Below, piece by piece: positions 22,851 to 36,653 of a stretch of DNA of 64,000 bases. Under the pieces are notes generated by a model. The model searched no databases. It was not told where the DNA came from and saw only the letters and a list, made by a program, of their open reading frames with translations. Position numbers and translations under genes: made by a program. This DNA is from Channa striata (taxonomy: Eukaryota > Chordata > Actinopteri > Anabantiformes > Channidae). Position 1 is the first letter of the stretch; each line of letters begins with the position of its first letter. The stretch spans positions 17,132,715 through 17,196,714 of the forward strand of contig CM065182.1 of the NCBI GenBank assembly GCA_033026295.1, in the 5' to 3' direction.

Positions 22851-25800
22851 AATTATGACCTGATTGTTTTTTTTTGTAAATTAGGGATTCAGATCTGACT
22901 TTCGAGAAACTAGACTGATGAGCAGAAACAGATACTTTGCACACTGAAGGGGAATGGGTTTAAAAACAATCCCTGACTCATAATGTGCCTTACAGACAAG
23001 GTGGGAGCTATTTTCTGTTCCTGGCCAAACAATAGCTTTACAGGTATTGCTTCTGAACACAGTAGGGTATTATTATGGGGTGTTTAATCACTAGAGTGAA
23101 ACTTGTGACTCTATTATTGCTGAAAACATTTCTAATAAAGCCTCAGAGGTACAGTACAATGCTGATGAGTGTCCACGCTATATGGCCAAAGATTTAAACT
23201 CCACAGAATCTAATTGAGATGTTAGTTGTGCAGCACATGCATGAAAATGAAAAGCCAGGGCTCCAAAGAAGATATAAAGCAAACAATACATAATTCTATT
23301 TCTTATCTTCTGGGGTTCGCCTGTCATGCTCGTTTTAATGTCCAAACACTGAGTTATGGGCCAATTGACGAGAGAGTCTACATGCTTGTGCTTTTCAGAA
23401 ACTGTTTATCAAGCTCTCATGATTATACAAGTTTTATAGCTTGACAACTATGTTAGCCCCTAGAGATATATCAAGAACATTTTTCAATATCATTTCTATC
23501 CTCTGAATTAGAGTTGGGACATTAGAAGTGAACATATCCTGCTCCATGGCACCTTATCCCGCTGACTAGCTGTCAGGGAAGCTGCAACTTTAGAGCAAGA
23601 CAAGAGCAAAAAAACACAGGCTGATATTTGTGACTTTGATGTTGCTGCACCTCTACTTTATTGCATTTTCAGAATTTGTTCAATTATCATCAGCCCTAAA
23701 GAACATGGAAATCCATGCCACAGTTGCTTATATTTAGCCAGCTCTGAAGTGTGGCAACTGTTACTATCCATACATCCTCTCACCATATGACTAGCCTAGT
23801 TTCTCACCAACCTACGAGAGCTTTACATGAAATATTTAATGTATCTTGGGTTAATGGCGTAGCTGTTGTAACAGAGTCTTGGAAATTTCAATTTCATTGT
23901 AAGGATGTAGTGTCAGAGGAAAGGGAGGTTAAAATGACCCAGCTCTTAATCACGTCACGAACAAGGAGGAGAAAAGCATGAGAATACCTTGACCTGACCC
24001 ATTATTTGTTAGCAAAGTAAAGTTGGAGAAAGGCCCGTGCAAATGCCATGGTAACCATCTTGTGTAACCTCCTTTGAACAATATCACATAACAGTCATCC
24101 ATGAGATAAGCCGGAGTAAGTGCTGTCCTGTCTTGTACAGTCTCACAATCACACCAAACCCCATTATAATATCAGGTAATTTAATGTGTCTTTTATTAGT
24201 AGCATAGGCGTGACCTTTCCTGAATTGCAAAGTTCCACCCTTCACTTCATCAGACATGATCCATTAAGCAGCTGTAACATTTCATTCTCTGATATGTTTT
24301 GGGCAGTGATGCAGAAGCTTGAACTGGCATTCAAACATAGCATGTGTCTTTTTAAAAAAAAGACCCATTTTTTTTAAGCAGTGGCAGTGTATTATTGAAC
24401 AACACTGATCATAATTCACCTTGCTTATAACATAGCACATGCATTATGCAGCCGGGGCTCATTAGAAAGGTGTGGGCTGTGTCCACATATACAGGCAGCA
24501 GTGTAGTCTACGTGATATATTGTGCTTCAGTGGCAGCCATTTGCTATTAATTAAATGTCATCGTTTCTACATTTTCAGATGGGAATATGATAGCCAGTTC
24601 CATTGGCTTGGGACAGCGAGGAACTTTATTGCCGAACAAATCTGAGATATGGTGCTAAAGGAAATGTTAATAACTGTGCCCCCCACCTACAGTGTTCCTG
24701 TAGCGCAGAAGTGAACTGTCGCTCCGTGGAAAGAACACCAGGGTATGTGCTTGGCAGCACACCCAATGCACAGTGCTAATAATGATATTTTAATCAGGAA
24801 CAAAAAAAAGTCAAGATTGACACGTGCTGACCGAAAAGTAAAAGAGACTGTTTGTACTGGAGTCTCTGAATCTAAGAATCAAGATAAACTGAAAGGGAAC
24901 GTGTCTGAAAAGCAAGTCAGACAAAGTAATCCTCTGACATTTGAAGACAGCTATGATCTGAGGCAAACACTGAAAAGCACTGGAATGAATACTTGGAATA
25001 ATATTGGGGCTTGAAAAGGTTTTTAAAAATCCACCTGACATTGAAAACGGTGAGCATTATGTCTTCACTGATCATTGTAGGAATGCTTGTCATGCCATTG
25101 TGAAAGTGCAAAGACAAGCTACAGAGAAAATATAATCTGTATGTAATGACAGGACAATTACAATTACATGGTGTTATTCAAAGTAGAGAAATGTGCCTCG
25201 GAACCACTGTCAGCTCTTGACAGCACAGTGGAAACAGTGCGGGGCTAGGTTTATTCACATGTGGACCTGGAGCAAGAGAAATCATCTGCGAACTTTGACT
25301 CATCACTGTAGACGGCAAAAGCAGAAACATCCATTACAAAATGTGTTAAAATCGCAATTGTTTTCTGTCGTTTTGGTTTAATTCAAATGTTTCAATGGAT
25401 GTTCCCCGGCAAAGCTTTTCACTGTACGTGACCTTTAATTAAATAAACATTAAAATAACTGTTCTTATGAAACCGTGTGCAAAAAAACAGGCATCCCACA
25501 AGGCTCTGGGAGAGATCTTTTAAATGGAGAAAGAAAAAGACTTGACTGATGATTTATATGTATTTAAGCTGGATGTACTGCAGTGTGTTGCAGAACAGCG
25601 GGTTTACGAACATGTTCAAAATGTGCAAGTACTTTACCACAGTTGCCATGTTCCCAAAGGTCAGCAACACCACTTTTAAAGCAGTAAACCTTAATGTTAT
25701 ATGTTATATATACATTAATGTTTAGTTAAAAAATCAGTAGACTGTTGTGCATGGAGGGGAAAGGTTGAGCTAAATTAGCAGCAGCCTGCAACATAATAAA

Positions 25801-28800
25801 ACGGATTAATGTGAAGAAGTGACATGACAGGCAACATTTGATACCATATCATTCAAAAAACCCTCCAAGATCTGCAGTATTTTGTAAGATATATTTGAGG
25901 CACATCTCTTTAATTTAGCATAACAAATTATAATCAAGCATTAAATATGTCACGTATTAGTGAAGCATAAAAATGGAATTTAGTGTAGCCAGCCGGGAAG
26001 CTGGGCGGATTTATTCTCATGTCCTCATACATCTGCACAGGCACAACTTGCTCAAACCTACTTGGTAGTTCCTGGGTGAGCTAACGGCGGCTGCTGGGCC
26101 CACATGCAGATTTTGGGTTTGACCTTTTTTTATTCTCTATATTTTTTTCCCTCTGGATGGAACGGATCGCTCTTACGTTAACACTCATTTTATGTCCACA
26201 TTCTCCTGATTGGCTGTCGCCCTTGCTGTCACTAAACTTCCCCCATACCAAAACTTGGAAAGCCATGTACGTCTGTGAACTTCATGTATTTTGAATGCTT
26301 TGTCTATTTTAAGTCAGAACCCTGACTGAAACGCAAATAGCTCACCTCTGAACTACCTTTGGATTACAGGAAACAGTTCAGACAATATACATCATTTCTG
26401 CAGAATCCATTAAATATAGGGAGTCTCAGCACTCGACGTGAGCTAACTTACACATCATACCCACAGCCATCCCATCTGTTAAGGTACACTTTCCACCGAA
26501 CGTGACACTCATCTTAAGGCAGCGTTTACATTTCAGCAGCTGTTTTGTGTTGTGGCAGCTTAAACAGCATGACAAAATAAAGTGTATGTATTTACTCCAA
26601 TGAATGATGATCTGGAGTCAAATTTCCCTCCAGGGTGAGAGAGAAAAAAACAGGCTTCCATTCCAGGATGTATTGCAGAACTCCCTGAGCACAGTGTGTG
26701 TGCTGTATAGGACCACCGGTATGCCCGCGACATGATTGTATTATCCATTATTGTGATGATCTAGAACTGGAGTATTTGCTATCTCCCACATGTATAGCTT
26801 ATTTTTTCCATTTGTGATTGATCCTCCGTTTAAAATCCGTCACTCTCCCCCCGTAGTGTGCATGCAGGCTCCTAAATAACATCTCCTCTCTTATCTAGTC
26901 CGTACACTGTCACCCCTTATATGAGGTTAAACAGGACATTCACTGTGGCTGACAGGCTATTATAATATTGATTTCTCTCATGTATCCACTGGATTATGTC
27001 AGAGTGTAATAACATATGATCTACACTGTGTGTGTGGCATCCATTAACATCCATTAACAATATTACATATTTTCCTGTCTGTTTTGCCATTGTTACCACA
27101 TGTATTGTGTCGGTTAGAGAGTTATGTGTATGGTAGAGGCAGCCTTACGCATGTCCGATGGTACAAAAATTATCCACTCCAGAGATCGATGTATTATAAA
27201 AAACGTTGCATATTTATTGAACTTCTGTGCACATCTAATGACAATAGTTCTACAATCATGTTGATGTAAAACCTAAAATCCACCGAGCACGGTTAGAAAA
27301 ACTGTGTACCTCCACAGCTAAACACTGGTCTAGTACAATAACTTGCTGCTCAAGTCGGTTTCAAAGAACCAAACTGCAATACAATTACGCAGGCAGGCCT
27401 AGAAGGCACCTATCTGATGTTTTAGATGATGTCATTGGCTCGTACATCTATGCTGTGTAGATAATGCTATTATAAAGATGTATGGAAAAGCAATTTTTCT
27501 GGTTTTCTGATTTTCTGGTTATACGACCATAGGGCAGGAATTTCAACATTAGATGTGACAAATACATTCTGTATTCCATTCGATGTTGCTATTGTTGATT
27601 AGGGTTGATGCCAGCATTTTATCGATATTATCAGCACACGGAAACATTGTTAGGAAGTGTGAAAGAGTTTTGTTGTAGCAAATAAACTGTGTGTACCTTT
27701 ACCTTTAAAATAAATAAATTTTTATTCATAGCTCTTAGAGTCTCAGCCCTTCATTATCTGGTGACACCTTGAGTTACCATGGTAACAACAAGTGCAGTTT
27801 AATACTAGCAAACGCTCCCTGTGCAGCTTTTTTGTCAGGAACACAGCAGAGGAACCTATAAATCTGTTTATACCTGAACCTTACTCACATTGTTTTAGTA
27901 AAGATGTCAATAATTGGATATCTTTCCATTATGGTATGGTCTGGTGATTTCCTTACAGAAACAGGGGTGTGCAGCTCTTAATCCAACAGCTCCGTGTCTG
28001 CTCTTCACTGTACCATTACTCCCTCCCTTAGAAAAAGATTTGTTTCTCTTTTGAAGAATTTTCTATTAACAAATGATTTCTAGTGCTTAAAATTGCAGTA
28101 GTTGGTTGTTACTTTCCGCAATAACTGAAAACCACTTTGATAGGGTTGAAAGAGAGAGAGCAGGAAAGGCTGTATCAATGCACATGAACAGTATAAAAAA
28201 ATGCTTGATTACAGGAAAGTCTTTTATGATTTCAAATTAAAGTTTGGGAATGAATACAGGTAAGAATGCACGGGATCACTGTTCTCTTCCTTAGAACTGT
28301 GTTAATTGTACCTTGGTGTTTGTATTATAAATGTATATCCTGGCTGACTTTTCACTGGACTGGTTTTAATGGTGCTATAAAGTAACAAGGCCACTTTCCC
28401 TTTTAAGACAACAACAAAGAAGAAAAAGAAAGAAAAACAATTTGTAATACTTACAACCCCTGTCCATATTGGGGGGGTAGTGCGTTGACTGCCTTTACAC
28501 TGAAAATGCTCCCTTGGTTTTATTTGAAATGTGTTGCAAACGAGGGAAAACACCATGTATGTTTTCCCAGGCTTTCTGAAAACATTTGAATTATTAACAT
28601 GTTTGGATACTCAGAACACAACTGGGCAAAAGTGCATCCCCACAGCAGTTAGGAAGCTGGATTTCAGAACCGAACACTCCCAACAAAAGGTGCCATATAC
28701 TTATGTCAAATAAGTATCATACCACAGTAAATAAGACTCCAATATGTTGTAAGCATTTCAAAAATAACACCCGGTACCTGCATCGCAATGGCTAAAATAA

Positions 28801-29107
28801 ATCTAGTTCAGCTTTCCACTTGGCCTCATAATTTTTTCAACCCAGTGGAGCTCAGTCATTGTACCTGTTAACTCTCTCATGCATGACTTATCTTGTATTG
28901 GACATAGATTTTACTTGGAGGTATATTCAGATGTCTCTTGAGATTTATTCAGTTGCTGGTGTGGACTGCTCTCTAAAATAGGGATGGGCAATACCCAAAC
29001 AGGGCACACCATTTAAAGTCTCGTTAATATGATGATACTTTAGGAAAATATGTTACGCAGGATGTAAAAACTAACTGGTATTTTTACAGAACAAATAGAT
29101 TTTGAGG

Positions 29108-29152
29108 ATATATATACATATATACACATACATGTATATATATGTACATATG
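29108..29152. repeat. AT-rich TATA/CATA palindromic tract
   Basis: Alternating TA/CATA sequence with several overlapping self-complementary stretches. It is likely unstable DNA with no assigned role. Confidence 0.8.
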
Positions 29153-29589
29153 GAATGATTGAATTGGAATTGTTTCACAATGACTCCTTGTAATATCATT
29201 AAACCAAACCTGGACAAAGATTGATATAAACTATTCTTTCATCCAGCATTGTTATGCAGTATTATTTAAAACACACAGCCTCTAGGCATCTAGTTTGGCA
29301 TGAAAAATGTAATTATTATAGGAACCACACTGGTGGCAACTACTGTATTGTTATGACAGTAAGGGTTCAAATGGCCATAGGCTGTTTATGTTATATGAAC
29401 ACCAGCGAGGGTTTGATCATAATTTTAAATGATTATGATGCATTTTTAGCATTATTACAAAATTGCCTACTTGGACATGGAAAAATGGTCAATGTTCCAT
29501 TGAGACACTGTGAAATAAAAAGTGTACAAATTAGAGAAAATAAATAAATAGAATTTAATTTCAAAACTCTATTATTATTTTATACTGGT

Positions 29590-29675
29590 ATTTCATCCCC
29601 GGTCGTGGGTTCGCATCCCCGGCTGTCTGTGGCCCCTCTGTGACCCGGGTACAGATAATAGATGGATGAATACAT
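29590..29675 (+). repeat. tRNA-derived SINE/retroposon fragment
   Basis: The segment 'ggtcgtgggttcgcatcccc' resembles the B-box region of a tRNA-derived SINE head. It is followed by 'gataatagatggatgaat', a tail of the kind found at the 3' ends of fish non-LTR elements. It is short and degenerate. Confidence 0.5.
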
Positions 29676-30572
29676 TTTTTCCCTTCAGACGGTTACATGC
29701 TCCCCGCCTCTGTTTAATTACAAAGCTCAATGACTGCTACCACATTTACCCAATTTCTCCTTAGCTCCAGCTACAACAGGCTGTAAATAAACGGTTCGCC
29801 GTAGATCTCAAAGCTGAGGAATGAAGGGCAAGTGAGCACTGCATCCCCTTAAATGTGTGATTTCCCTTAACTTAGTCTAAACCCAACCTTAATTTAATAG
29901 CAGCACCTTCTGAGTGATTAAGTAACGACAGAGAAAGATTGTGTTTTTGATTGGCACAGAGTTGCATGTCTGTTGAACCTGAGTAGCCAGGCAGGTGCAA
30001 TTACACTTTGCTAAGATAAATTAATAAAAAAAGGATGTTAGTTTCAGTGTTGGTCTAAGCGTTTATTTACAGAAGCATCTTATAAGTTAATTTAAAATTA
30101 CTTTGATGTTTGCTTATTCTGGTGGCTTGACGTGTGCGCTAGCCTGTGAAGCAGGAGACATATCATTGGCAAAAAAGATGAGAAAGTAGTAACAACGGCA
30201 CCGTCGTATAATGTGACATTATGAAACACAGTGAAATGAAAAACAAACACCAATTTGAAAATTTTCAGTGTGCATGTGAGTGAATCCACTGACACTGACT
30301 TTAATTACAGAAACGATTTACTTGTGCAGTTTTGTCTCCTTTAAAAGCTGCTGTGACTTCACCATTCACGTCTTATCTGTCACCATCTATGCAACTTAAT
30401 CGCATAGTCCGCTTCTGTCTTAGTGACTCGATTCATCTACAAACCACTAATATAATGTCCCCGTCATTCTGTTGTGCATCATGTTGCTTGATGTAAAATC
30501 CGGCTCCACTTCTCCAGCACGGCTCCTGTCTGCCTACACTGGTGCACTATTGAAACACCAGCTGCTCTCCAT

Positions 30573-30591
30573 CCCCCCTCCCCCCTCCCCC
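30573..30591 (-). other. Three consecutive C-runs (G-rich on minus strand)
   Basis: C-runs of 6, 6 and 5 bases separated by single T residues. The complementary strand could form a G-quadruplex if one 6-base run is split. It lies in intron 1. Confidence 0.6.
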
Positions 30592-32358
30592 TCTGACTGC
30601 ACACTTCTGTAATAATCAGTATTATTGTGTAAATGCGATGCACAATGTCAACCATGTTTTCTTTTATACAGCCCAGTGTTTCTCTCACTCACACGATCTT
30701 ATGTAAGAATGGCGCAGGTGTGACTGACATGTGCCTCTCAGCCACACACTCAGGATGCTCCTTCAATCGTTCCCATTGGAGAGTATATGGGAAAGCAGGT
30801 ATGCTAAAAATGCCTAATTGAAAGAGGTTCGGAGGGGGCATGGAGGGGCCGACTTGTTACTGTGACAACAGAGATTGCGGTAAGAGATCAATTAGACACG
30901 GGCACAGTTCAGATAAAAGTGATTTCACTCAGCGGGGGCATGTTTGATTAGACCGGGAGCAGTTTACATGGAGGCGACTTTGGTGCCAGACATCACTTCG
31001 AATTTTCTGGCATTTTGCTGTTTGTTGTTGTTTCTTTGACTATATTCTCGTCACAGCTAATGTTGAATTGAAGCTTCATTTTTCTCAATTTTAGCTAAAA
31101 GCATTCACTATAAAAATGTGGGCTTTTGCTACTACCACTTACCTTTTTTGTCATCTCAGTAAACAAACACTTTAAGCCCCTCCGTGGTTCTTCAGATAAA
31201 AGAGCACATTTAAATCGAGACAAAGAGGAGCTGAGATGTGAGGGGTTTAACCAGGCGATGCTCACAAAACGCCTGCTGACACAGAGAGGCCAGTGTTAAC
31301 ATGACCAATGCAAAAACTAGATCAGTGTCCTAATTAGTCAGTCCCTTTAGGATTTTGCTGATGTTTTTTGGTAAAATGCCTAATATTGCCAAAAATAAAT
31401 AAAAAAATGTAATGCATGTTGCAGTGATGTTTTAAGTGGTGAATTTAATTGTTTCAAATTTCTAGAGGAGCCTATTAATATAGTATAGGGTTCTTGGTTT
31501 AAACAAAATTGTTAAGTGTTTTAGTTGCTCCATCAATGTTGATGATTGATAATGTGAAAATAACTTCATTGAATAATAAATGGACAGGACAGAGTTTCAC
31601 CTAACAATATGGCAAAGTCAGTAAATTAGAAAATATAAATAGAGCATATTACTTTTACAGATACTTCAAGATTATTGCCTCCTACAAAATATGTCTTTTT
31701 TGACAAACAGTAATTAGTTGTACTGCTTCTCCTTTGATGCCACTAATATTGGACTGGTCTGAAAAGAGATGTGAGAGGAACATCATGGCACAATAGTTTG
31801 AATATGTATGTAACACAGTGGCTATTAGAACAGGAGATTTGACAGGATGTGAAGGTTTCTTTGAAAGTGCTTTTTTTCTTAAATGTTGCCATTTTGCTGC
31901 TATTCCACACAACAGCAATAGGATTGTTTCCTGAATTATGTTTTTTATTGCACCATTTGTTTAACATTACAAGTCACATGCTTATCTAAAAAAAACTGTA
32001 ATATATGTTAATTCATGCCTGAGGTTAATTCATGCATGCATGAATACATTATATTTGAGTTTTATCAGCTTTTCATCCTTGTGAGAGTTAATATAGTTCC
32101 GCTTTGCCAGGTCCCTTCCTATGTCCTTAACAGGTTTTTCTTCAATGCATCCTGTGTTGGATCTTAACTCCTTCTTGTCTTTTTAAAAATCATGATCACC
32201 TTCTTCCTTATTTGGAACTCGTGACTGTTTTTTTTTTTCTCTATGTTTTCACAGATTTCCACAGATTTGCTGTGAGCTATTTGGAAACTTGCAGAAATCA
32301 CATTAGACATTTATTAACATGCAGAACATGCACAAGATACATTGTGAGTTGTGAATTG

Positions 32359-32700
32359 CTAAGGCTGCAGAGTTAGGGAGCTCGTACCACTATCATGGGA
32401 CCACGGAGCTGGGAATCTTTTGCTTCGAGGTGCAGGGATCACCACACACAGTGGACAAGAGGGACTGTGGACCAGCATGAGGGTGTTCAGTCGGGTGCTG
32501 TTAAGTTGACAACTCTGTAGGTGGGTGGACAGAGCATTGAACCTGATGCAGGGAGTCACTGGCAGCCAGTGCAGAGATATGAATAGTGTATTTCTTTGGC
32601 TGATCAAAGATGAGATGTGTTGCTGCATTTGGGGACTGGAGAGGTTTTATTGTACATGCTGGTACAATAAAAATAGCCAACATATAGGAAAGTAAAGTTG
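32359..32700 (-). pseudogene. L2-like LINE reverse-transcriptase C-terminal relic
   Basis: On the minus strand, two overlapping frames carry the C-terminal signature of L2/CR1-clade fish LINE polymerases. One frame reads LQSPNAATHLIFDQPKK (family pattern LQNAAARLVFNLPK). The adjacent frame reads SLHWLPVTPCIRFNAL (family pattern LHWLPVxxRIxFK), then PRSKRFPAPWSHDSGTSSL (family pattern ending in W-NSLPL). The change of frame between them and the absence of upstream polymerase domains show a broken 5'-truncated copy in nlgn2 intron 1. Confidence 0.75.
32645..32672. repeat. Perfect 11-bp hairpin
   Basis: Arms 32645-32655 and 32662-32672 are exact complements around loop atgctg. It lies within the LINE relic region, so it may belong to the element. 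Confidence 0.85.
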
Positions 32701-33166
32701 CAGACACGCGCTCCGATGGCTTGATGGCTGGCTCAACGTGTTCTTTGTAAAACGCCAAGCATGTGTTTCTGTGTTACGTCGTTACTTTATGGGCCTGTAG
32801 TTTGACCGAATAAAGCCATAACATTCATTATGGTAGTGAAAAAGGGTAAATAAAAAAAATATGTACTTTAATACAAACAGCTAATACATTTTAAGTTGTA
32901 TGTGCCACTCCATTACTCCAAAGTGACTGCTGTATGGGATATTATTTATGAGCTAATATAATAACAATAAATAGTTGTAGTAGCCGATCACAATATTTTT
33001 ATGGCATGTGATGCCTATCCAGACATTTTCCAAATAAAGGAAAAGGGATTTGCTTGTCAGTTGGATGTGGCTGTCACAGCCAGTAATGAATTAGTCAGAC
33101 TTTCGACATTGCCAGAGAAATGTTCATAACACACACCCACATGACGAACATGAGACACACACTGAC

Positions 33167-33197
33167 AGTAATCCCAAGTAGTATACTTGGGATTACT
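33167..33197. repeat. Perfect 14-bp stem hairpin, 3-nt loop
   Basis: Bases 33167-33180 are exactly complementary to 33184-33197 with loop gta. It is in intron 1 and is not associated with an identified transposon. Confidence 0.9.
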
Positions 33198-36122
33198 CAG
33201 ACAAATATGATGTATGATATAAGGAGGAAACCGTGGAGCTCTGTAGTTGGCAACGAGTGAATCACTGTTTCTCCTTCAGACCAGAGGTTTGAAATGATAA
33301 TGTAAAACGGTGCGTCTCTGACTTTGTATCATCACTTTCCAATAATCACAGTTGAAGCAGGCTGAAGCGACGTCTGGCTCGTGGCTACATTCATACTTTG
33401 GAGTTCTCTGTCAGACTGAGCTCCTCGGGCTCATTTGGCTCCCATTCAGACTAGAGTCGAGAATAAAGCTGATTGCAGTTTTGCTGGGGGGGCTTAGCAT
33501 TGTACGTGCCCGCCTGAGGAACGCCAGCTAGTTAATTCAGTGTTATCCGGTAAATCTCCTTTTTAAATTGCATCCCTCTAGACATGCTTTTATGTATTGA
33601 CTTCATCTTTGCAACCACCTTTTCTGTTTTCCCTGGTTTTTCCCAGCTTGAAAAAGATTATCATCAGCAACGTTGTTATTATTTGAATTGTATAATATTT
33701 AATAGTAAAGTAGTGAGACATGGGCCATCGTGTTATGGCTAAGCTGCCATCTCTGGTAACTTAGTGGGTCATTCTATTCTTAAATTAGCATAAAGCTTGA
33801 GGCAAAGCAGCTGTCAGACTGCTCCCTCAAACTGTGTGTATCGCCACAGACACCTTTACACACACTAACACAGCTAGCACTTCACCTAGATAGTCGCTAA
33901 TTAGTGTGTCACCAGATTGTGCACACTACTTGGCTTCACTCTGACACATTTCTCCCACTTACAATTACCAAACACACAACAAAAACAGATAAATCCAAAG
34001 TAACATCCACCTCCAGGCAGCGGTGCTCATCCGTGCCAGATTTTTAAGGACGTCTGACTAGTGGCTGTCAACGCGTCCTAATCTGCACTTGTGCTGGTGC
34101 GGAGGGTTGGAAGATCACGGGGCGCTCGTGTCATCTACAGGTGTTGAGCAGAAAGGACAGTGGCAACCAATGGCAGCGTATTGATTTTGTGCCCCAGCAA
34201 TGACAGAGGGCATTTTGTCCGACGTCTCCTTCCTGCTCCCACTGTCTGCTGCTTTATAATCCCCGCTGCCACTTTAATAACATGCATTGATGCTTCATTA
34301 AGGCCCCTTTAATTGCCTCCTATGTGATCACTTTTTTTCCTAACTCGTGTTTTCATGTTGTTAATTATTGGGGTGAGTCCGTGCAGCAGTGAAGTGAGGA
34401 AATATAATGACATTTAATTTGCTTTTGACCTGTGTTTTAAATTGAGCTTGGCCTCTGCTGCTCAGCCAGGATCTGTCCAGCAGAGATGAGATGTTTCCAG
34501 TCATTTCTTGGGTTAATTGAAATTATAATAAGTGTATAGTGATATTTCCTCGTGGATATTCACACATTTTCCTGGCTGCAGTGTGACGAAGACGGAGCAG
34601 CCATGGTATCTGATTGAGCTTCTCTTGGAGTCTGGAGAGCTTATGCTAAGTAGACGGAATTGTGGGATAAAGCTGTCAGCCTTCATCAGCGCTAACAATG
34701 CAGCAGTTCTCTGCAATTATGTGGTCCCCGTGAAATTAACACTGAGAAAAGAACTTAAAACCTAAAATGTTTATTTTCTCAGACAGATTAACCTTAATTT
34801 GGATTTTGCTGTCCAGAACAGATTTACTTGCTACTGCAAGATTTACCAAGAAATCAGGACAAAACTGCAGATGGGATAAAGAACCAATAAATGTACAGCA
34901 CAGTAAAGCTTAAGGCAAGTTAGAGTTTGAGAAATGCGTCTGTGCAATGTACGACTAGATCAAAGATTTGTGTCTAGTTAAACGATCTTAAAGGGCGACT
35001 TCACCATTTTTTTCACTCGCTTTCTGTGGCTCTAGTTTAGTTCAGGCGTAATTGCACGGTAATGCTTGAATGGCATTCAGTTACATGCACTAACCCAAAG
35101 AAGACAGTTCACATTCAGTGAAGGCATCCATATTCCTAAACTTTAGACAGATCAGAGAACAACACATGTCAGCCGTGTGCACCGGATACGTGTTTTAAAG
35201 GCTGCATGATGAGAAAAATCTCTACTTTAAAAAGCGAGCTATTACAATATTGACAGGCTAAAATATAACACAGATGATAGCTGATACATTAGATGAATTT
35301 ATTCACGACAGGCCCATTTGGCCCTGAGGTGATTCAGGACGGTGAGATGACATCGGTTATCTCATAGTAGATCAAGAGATTGCATCTGACTGAGAAAAGG
35401 CGCCGTATGCTGATCTGACCTATGTTGTTGTTTGTTGAAAGTATTATTTCTGGCCACTAGACGTGAAGATGGAAGCACGATGCAGATTCTTCTCAATCCA
35501 GTCTGTCCCTGCTGGGGAGCTGCAGCCAGCTAACAGCTGTCTGCCGATACAGGCTGATGTCTTGTCAAAACATACAGTGGCGATGAATAATTGAGCAGAC
35601 TTTCAGTTTCGGTCCTGTCTGCGCTCAAACTGATCATTAAAGTGGATGTGCTTCACTTAGCTGAAGCATCTGCTGCTGACAGTCTATGGTTTTCTGCATG
35701 GAAAAATCATTGATCTGAAAGAGAAAGAGAGTTTTTTTTTAATTATTCTAGTTCATCTGTGTTGCAAATAAACGAGCACGTCCCACCCACTTTGAATTCT
35801 ATCGTGACAAATCTCTTCTTCGCAGTTTTAATATTACGACATGTCTACAAATGTGTTAACTCCTGAAGTCGGTTGTGGAGAGGTGGATGCTGCAAAAACT
35901 GTTGAATGTGATGGAGGACGGCTCACCTCTCCGCACAGACCTGCTAGTCAAACAGCTGAGCGCTCTCACTATTTGGCTCATTTAGCTTTTCTCTGACAAA
36001 GAGCACAACAGGCCAGCGACGGTCATTCTGTACAGTTACTCTCTCCTATGCCAGTGTATTTTAATTTGGCCAAAAAGAAACTGCACACCTGGACTGATAC
36101 TTTGACTCTTCCAAAAATACAT

Positions 36123-36446
36123 GGGAAAGCTGGTTTCTGAACTAAGGGTAGGGGATTAGGAAAACCTGCTTTCTCAAAGTAGATTTTAGTCCGAGAACAC
36201 TTATTTCTTTGCAATTTAAGCGTAGGAACGAATTATTAGAGAGACCATTAACGGGGTGATGCTATCTCATTCTTAAAATGAAGTCTGCCTGAAGTCTGAC
36301 TTAGACCCAGAAGAACTCAGATGTGGAGGAGAAATCAGATCACTCTTATGCTGCACATATACGTGGATCTACACGTCAGTGCATGTAAACGTCGTTCCTT
36401 AATTGCTGAGAAAGCTGATTTCTCCGAGTACCCTGGTTTCTTGAGC
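36123..36446. mobile_element. Probable degenerate inverted-repeat element (MITE-like)
   Basis: The left arm (36123-36178, beginning gggaaagctggtttctg) and the right arm (36408-36446, gagaaagctgatttctcc, then gtaccctggtttct) can be aligned as imperfect inverted repeats about 230 bases apart. There is no coding capacity between them. The arrangement suggests a small non-autonomous DNA element or other dispersed repeat; family and target-site duplication were not determined. Confidence 0.4.
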
Positions 36447-36631
36447 GCGTGTAAGCGCAGTCACTGTGTTGTGCACAAGTGAGAGCACTTCTTGAGTGGA
36501 GTAGTTGTAGTTATCCAATGCTCAGATGTGCAATATATTTATACAATATATTCATGCTGCAGTTCACGTTTGAAAAATGTTATTTTCCCTCCGTATGTGC
36601 AAATGTATATGTGCTCAGTGATGAATAAAGG

Positions 36632-36653
36632 TTCTTCTTCTTCTTCTTCTTCC
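36632..36653. repeat. (TTC)7 microsatellite
   Basis: Trinucleotide TTC run in intron 1. Confidence 0.9.
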
